Positions 1-6,952 of a DNA stretch of 6,952 bases are shown one piece after another. Under the pieces are notes generated by a model. It was not told where the DNA came from and searched no databases. It saw only the letters and a program-made list of their open reading frames with translations. The translations under genes were made by a program, and so were the position numbers. Origin of the DNA: Lysobacteraceae bacterium (GTDB taxonomy: Bacteria; Pseudomonadota; Gammaproteobacteria; Xanthomonadales; Xanthomonadaceae); assembly GCA_028293685.1 (NCBI GenBank), contig JAQGOI010000207.1, forward strand, positions 1-6,952, given 5' to 3'. Position 1 is the stretch's first letter. Each line of letters starts with the position of its first letter.

Positions 1-630
1 GGCCGAGCACGTCGCCGAACCGTCGCCATCGACGATGTCGTGCGTTGCCGGGCTGGTGTAGGTCACGACCGCGCCTTCAGGCCCCGTCGCCTCGACTGCG
101 AGGATGTCGTCATGGACATCGATCGAAGGCGGCGTGGTGTCCACGACGGTGACGTCGAAGGTCGTCGCCGTGGCGGCATTGTGGTGCGCGTCGGACGCGT
201 GACAGGTGACCGTCGTGGTACCCAGCGCGAACAACGAGCCTGACATCGGTGTGCAGACGGCTATGCCATTACCGTCGACGAGGTCATGCGTCGCCGGCGC
301 CGTGTAGTTGACCGCAGCGCCCGTGGGGCCCGTCGCTTCGATATCGGCGATCGCGCCATGCGCATCGATCGATGGCGGCGTGGTATCGACCACGGTCACG
401 TCGAAGGCGGTTGCCGTCGCCGCGTTGCCGTGGGCATCCGAGGCGTGGCAGGTGACCACGCTGGTGCCCAGTGAAAAAGTCGAACCAGATACCGGTGCGC
501 AGGTGGCGATGCCGTCGCCATCGACGGTGTCATGCGTTGCAGGCGCGGTATAGGTCACCGCGGCGCCGCTCGCACCGGTTGCCTCGACACCATTGATCGC
601 GGCGTGGGCATCGATCGCGGGTGCTGTCGT
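1..630 (-). repeat. 246-base tandem repeats encoding 82-residue HYR units
   Basis: Two complete 82-codon units (385-630 and 139-384) and the first 46 codons of a third (1-138) follow one another without spacer. By eye, the two full units share about 62 of 82 residues. The second and third share about 30 of the 46 visible. Each unit starts TTxPxID, contains EATG, the PATHD-V-DG segment and LGT, and ends FDVTVVD. The cysteines in the two full units are 17 residues apart. The constant length points to tandem duplication of a whole domain, and further copies may lie to the left of the window. Confidence 0.9.
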
Positions 631-2403
631 GTCCTGCACCGTGACATGGCTATCGGCGAAGCCGCTGTTGCCGGCGGCATCCTTCGCCGTCCAATGGACG
701 GTCGTGCCGCCGACCGGGAAGGTGGCAGGCGCATCGCTCGTGATCGAAACCACGCCGACCGCATCGGTTGCCGTGGCGGTCCCGTACGCGACAACGGTCT
801 GTGTTCCCGTTGCTTCGGCGGTCACGTCGGCGGGCGGAGTGACCACGGGTTTGGTCGTGTCATGGATGGTCAGGTTGAAGTGCGCGGGCACCGCGGCGTT
901 GTTGCGGGCGTCGGTGGCATTGCAGCTCACAGCCGTCGTACCCAGCGCAAACGTGCTGCCGCTGGCGGGGCTGCATGTCGCGATGCCTGAACCATCCACG
1001 GCATCCGCCGTGGTTGCGCTGAATGTCGCGCTTGCGCCGCCCGGTCCTGTGGCTTCTGCGCCCAAGGCGCCCGGCACGGTGATGATTGGAGCGGTCGTAT
1101 CGCGAACCGTTATCTGGAACGCGGCATTGGCGACATTTCCACTGGGGAACCCGGGCCTGACGGACGAGTCGTGCGCGGTGCAAGCAACCGTGCTGATTTT
1201 TTGCTGGGTGGGCGGCGCAGCCAGGGCGAACGTGCTGCCCGAAGGCGGTGTGCACGCGATCGGGTAAGGCGCCGCGTCGTCCACGGCATCCTGCGCATAC
1301 ACGCTGTAACTGGCGGACTTGCCGCCGGCGGAATCGGCTTCCAAGGTCATGTCGGCCGGCACGCTGATGACCGGTGCCGTGACGTCGACGACCTGCATCC
1401 CACACGTCGCCAGGTCCCACAGGCCTGTACTGTCGGTGGCCTTCAGCTGGAACTGGACGAAGCCATCCTGGCCGGTCGTCAGCGCTGGCGCGTCGAACTG
1501 GACCGTGCTGCCGCTTTCGCTTCCCACCGAAATAGCGGGCGAGCCCTGCAACTGAGTCCACTGATAGGTCAGCGGACCTCCATTGGGGTCGAATGAGGCA
1601 CTGCCGTCGAGCACGACATGTCCATGCTCGTTGACCTGGATCGGACAGGTGAGCTTGGCGAGCGGCGGCAGGTTCCGCGTGATATTGACCGTGACATTGG
1701 CCGTTGCCGTCAAGCCTCCGGTCGCCCGATCACGCACTACCAGCTGGAATTGCAAGGTGTAATCCCCGACAGGAACCGGAGCGGGGGCGACAAAGCTGGC
1801 GGTGGCGGTGCTCGCCCCCGTCAAGTTGACGGTCAAGCCAGCCGGACCCGCTGTCTTGGTCCACTGATAGACCAATGCATCACCATCGGGGTCGCTCGAA
1901 ACAGGGGTTCCGCTTGGGCCGGTGCTACGCAGAGCGATCGTGTCGCCGATGTAGGCGATGGCCGGCGTCGAGGATGCAACGGCCACCGGTGGCCTATTGA
2001 CGTCGATGATGCTGACCGTGCCGGTGTCGGATGCCTGAGCGCCGCCCGGGCACGTGACGGTAAGCCGGAAGGTGAGGGTCGCGCCCGCGCTGGGCACGTC
2101 GGGAGTCAAAAACGTCGGATTTTGCGGGTTGCTGGTGTTGAGCGTGACGATTGGCCCGCTCGTCTGGGCCCAGGCACCGGTCGCGCTGTCCGCAGCCAGG
2201 CTCTTGTTGATCCCCAGCGTCACCAGCACCCGCGCGTAGCCGCTGCCGGCGTTGTATTCGAGGACGTTGGTCTGGTTCTTGGGGTTGACGTTGAAAGCGC
2301 CCGGATTGCATGCCGCAAACGCCGGCGATCCCACCGTCGAGCCTGCGAACAACAGCAGAAAAAGCCCGACGCGGCGCGTAGCCGCGATCTTCAGCGTGTC
2401 CAT
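1..2403 (-). CDS. Large exported PKD/Ig-like and HYR-repeat protein (partial, C-terminus outside window)
   Basis: The minus-strand frame is open for exactly 801 codons from the ATG at 2403 to the left edge, with no stop. Residues 1-30 form a classical signal peptide: basic n-region (KIAATRR), hydrophobic core (VGLFLLLFAG) and a cleavage site after SPAFA. Residues ~33-137, 138-243 and 244-340 look like three PKD/K319L-type beta-sandwich domains. Seen features include WAQTSGP, DPDGDALVYQW, DGSASFDPNGGPLTYQW, and N-R-P-P or L-P-P linkers. From ~341 onward come HYR-like domains, each opening with (D)TTxP and ending V-T-V-x-D: 341-435, 436-515, 516-591, 592-673, 674-755, then 756-801 cut by the window. 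Most carry a Cys pair (384/408, 477/494, 635/652, 717/734), with another at 253/334. No catalytic domain is visible. The family suggests a surface adhesin or a secreted protein with a stalk, but its function is not determinable here. A lipoprotein reading (FAAC, Cys32) is possible but less likely, because Phe at -3 is off consensus. Confidence 0.9.
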   Translation of the reverse strand, partial: MDTLKIAATRRVGLFLLLFAGSTVGSPAFAACNPGAFNVNPKNQTNVLEYNAGSGYARVLVTLGINKSLAADSATGAWAQTSGPIVTLNTSNPQNPTFLTPDVPSAGATLTFRLTVTCPGGAQASDTGTVSIIDVNRPPVAVASSTPAIAYIGDTIALRSTGPSGTPVSSDPDGDALVYQWTKTAGPAGLTVNLTGASTATASFVAPAPVPVGDYTLQFQLVVRDRATGGLTATANVTVNITRNLPPLAKLTCPIQVNEHGHVVLDGSASFDPNGGPLTYQWTQLQGSPAISVGSESGSTVQFDAPALTTGQDGFVQFQLKATDSTGLWDLATCGMQVVDVTAPVISVPADMTLEADSAGGKSASYSVYAQDAVDDAAPYPIACTPPSGSTFALAAPPTQQKISTVACTAHDSSVRPGFPSGNVANAAFQITVRDTTAPIITVPGALGAEATGPGGASATFSATTADAVDGSGIATCSPASGSTFALGTTAVSCNATDARNNAAVPAHFNLTIHDTTKPVVTPPADVTAEATGTQTVVAYGTATATDAVGVVSITSDAPATFPVGGTTVHWTAKDAAGNSGFADSHVTVQDTTAPAIDAHAAINGVEATGASGAAVTYTAPATHDTVDGDGIATCAPVSGSTFSLGTSVVTCHASDAHGNAATATAFDVTVVDTTPPSIDAHGAIADIEATGPTGAAVNYTAPATHDLVDGNGIAVCTPMSGSLFALGTTTVTCHASDAHHNAATATTFDVTVVDTTPPSIDVHDDILAVEATGPEGAVVTYTSPATHDIVDGDGSATCSA
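2314..2403 (-). other. Signal peptide coding segment
   Basis: This segment encodes residues 1-30 of the HYR/PKD protein. It has two arginines before a run of Leu/Phe/Val, then small residues and A-F-A before the predicted type I signal peptidase cut, with mature protein starting at ACNPG. It implies Sec-dependent export. No twin-arginine motif (S/T-R-R-x-F-L-K) is present. Confidence 0.8.
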
Positions 2404-2623
2404 GAAGCCCCCTGTAGATGAAGCCGGCAGCGCCCCAGCGCCCGTGACAGATCGCCCATCCGGTCACGCCGAGTATGTGACGTGCTCTACAGTACGGCTA
2501 GCGGCCGGCCCACCGGCCACCATCTGGATGTCCGCCACCGGTCGGCCGGAGGAGCAAACGGCCGTCCCGGTCAGGCCGGACGTCAGCGCTGCAATGCCCG
2601 AACCTGAACGACCGTCTCGACGA
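2404..2623. other. Non-coding spacer between purL and the HYR/PKD gene
   Basis: No convincing gene is present in these 220 bases. The right half is rich in GGCC-centred palindromes. One 6-bp arm pair is 2503-2508 with 2513-2518 (loop of 4), and another is 2543-2548 with 2559-2564 (loop of 10). Neither is followed by a T-run on the minus strand, so neither is a clear intrinsic terminator for purL. A CRP/Clp-like half-conserved site (TGTGA, 6 bases, CTACA) sits at 2476-2491, about 73 bases before the HYR/PKD start. No sigma-70 -35/-10 pair stands out. The gap suggests that the downstream gene has its own promoter. Confidence 0.6.
2408..2413 (-). promoter_or_regulatory. Ribosome binding site of the HYR/PKD gene
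   Basis: On the minus strand AGGGGG lies 4 bases before the ATG at 2403, a purine-rich Shine-Dalgarno-like match. It supports this start together with the signal peptide that follows immediately. Upstream in the same frame no ATG or GTG occurs before the stop at 2464-2466. Confidence 0.6.
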
Positions 2624-6565
<3,942 letters not shown>

Positions 6566-6595
6566 GTCCGGCGAAACCGTGGGAAACGGCCGCCT

Positions 6596-6601
6596 ATTGT
6601 A
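6596..6601 (-). promoter_or_regulatory. Possible -10 element of a purL promoter
   Basis: TACAAT on the minus strand lies about 30 bases before the purL ATG, so transcription would begin near 6589 with a leader of ~24 bases. The hexamer is a good sigma-70 -10 match. At the expected distance upstream, the -35 position falls inside the hairpin at 6603-6627 and shows no TTGACA-like sequence. The promoter is therefore tentative. Confidence 0.4.
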
Positions 6602-6602
6602 G

Positions 6603-6627
6603 CGAAGCCGGCGCGGGGCCGGCTTCG
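6603..6627 (-). terminator. Hairpin after dsbC, possible terminator
   Basis: A perfect 10-bp inverted repeat (6603-6612 with 6618-6627; arm CGAAGCCGGC, loop of 5) begins 21 bases after the dsbC stop. Read on the minus strand, it is followed by CTACAATAGG and not by a T-run, so it is not a canonical intrinsic terminator. It could be a weak terminator, a 3'-end stabilising stem, or a copy of a dispersed palindrome. Confidence 0.45.
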
Positions 6628-6647
6628 AAAGCGTGGTGCGCTGGCGA

Positions 6648-6952
6648 CTAGAGGCCGCCGGTCGCGGTACTGGCCACCGGCTTCGCACCGCTCGTTGCCA
6701 TCTTGTCCAGTTCCTGGCGCAGCTGCTCGGGAGGTACGTAACCACCGAGCTGGGTGCCATCGCTGGCCAGGATCATCGGCGTACCGGTCAGGCCCATGCG
6801 CTGGCCAAGGCTGTACTGCAGTGTCACCGGGTTCTTGCAGTTGCGTGATGCCACGGGACGATCGTTCTTGGCGTCGGTCAGGGCCTTGCGCGGATCGGCC
6901 GAGCACCAGACCGAAACCATTTTCTTGAAGTCGTCGCTGCCGATGCCCATCC
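6648..6952 (-). CDS. dsbC: DsbC-type thiol:disulfide interchange protein, C-terminal part (5' end outside window)
   Basis: DsbC is a periplasmic disulfide isomerase that corrects wrong disulfides and is kept reduced by DsbD. About 100 codons of the thioredoxin-like C-terminal domain are visible, ending at TAG 6648-6650. Numbering from the first visible Met: Cys16 and Cys38 (VWCSADP and SRNCKNP) correspond to the structural disulfide of E. coli DsbC (Cys141-Cys163). [14 protein letters not shown] (48-61) carries the cis-proline loop (Thr57-Pro58) facing the active site. [13 protein letters not shown] (65-77) is the usual C-terminal strand and helix lead-in. The CXXC active site and N-terminal dimerisation domain would lie to the right of the window. 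The Met at 6950 is almost certainly internal. The tail after LDKM ([16 protein letters not shown]) is low-complexity. DsbG is an alternative, but the WC...NC spacing and GTP loop fit DsbC better. Confidence 0.93.
   Translation of the reverse strand, partial: MGIGSDDFKKMVSVWCSADPRKALTDAKNDRPVASRNCKNPVTLQYSLGQRMGLTGTPMILASDGTQLGGYVPPEQLRQELDKMATSGAKPVASTATGGL

Noticed and set aside
1..630. CRISPR-like array
   Set aside because: The 246-base period is in frame, has no short identical repeat alternating with unique spacers, and encodes protein domains.
593..1267. Plus-strand open frame of 224 codons opposite the HYR domains
   Set aside because: It is antisense to the HYR-coding frame. Its regular Ala/Val/Thr composition mirrors the repeat on the other strand, and the minus-strand frame explains the sequence better.
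860..1561. Minus-strand open frame of 233 codons
   Set aside because: It is an out-of-frame reading within the HYR gene, Arg/Gly-rich and without HYR motifs. The frame starting at 2403 reads through with clear domain repeats.
1618..2421. Plus-strand open frame of 267 codons
   Set aside because: It lies opposite the signal peptide and PKD domains of the minus-strand gene. It encodes an Arg/Gly-rich product with no domain.
1994..2467. Minus-strand open frame of 157 codons starting upstream of the HYR gene start
   Set aside because: It is in another frame from the signal-peptide protein and its product shows no domain. The ATG at 2403 has a better RBS and a convincing export signal.
2501..2580. 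rho-independent terminator for purL
   Set aside because: The GGCC stems are short and no T-run follows on the minus strand. The palindromes could come from high GC content alone.
6566..6760. Upstream extension of purL by 65 codons
   Set aside because: It overlaps the dsbC coding region in another frame and encodes a basic, low-complexity sequence. PurL homologues start at the [10 protein letters not shown] position.

Overview
This is a GC-rich window that reads almost entirely on the minus strand. It suggests a gammaproteobacterium of the Xanthomonadaceae/Lysobacter group. That assignment is an inference: it rests on the long single-chain PurL, the style of the PurL N-terminus ([13 protein letters not shown]), the dsbC-purL adjacency and the strong G/C third-position bias. 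No phylogenetic test was possible.

Layout in the direction of transcription, right to left: (1) 6952-6648 holds the last ~100 codons of a DsbC-type periplasmic disulfide isomerase, whose start lies outside the window. (2) 6647-6566 is an 82-base spacer with a perfect 10-bp hairpin and a TACAAT -10-like hexamer. (3) 6565-2624 is a complete 1313-residue phosphoribosylformylglycinamidine synthase (PurL), fused to its glutaminase domain, with catalytic motifs intact. (4) 2623-2404 is a 220-base spacer rich in GGCC palindromes, with no gene. (5) 2403-1 is the first 801 codons of a large exported protein whose reading frame runs off the left edge without a stop. It has a signal peptide, about three PKD/Ig-like beta-sandwich domains, then at least six HYR-like domains. 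The last three HYR units form a regular 82-residue (246-base) tandem repeat.

purL is ordinary housekeeping purine biosynthesis. dsbC acts in the periplasm on disulfide proteins. The HYR/PKD protein is predicted to be extracellular or surface-exposed, with paired cysteines in most domains. Nothing in the sequence shows that the three genes act together; a shared need for disulfide chemistry is the only conceptual link, and it is speculative. The accessory part of the window is the HYR/PKD gene. No RNA gene, CRISPR array, insertion sequence or phage gene was seen.
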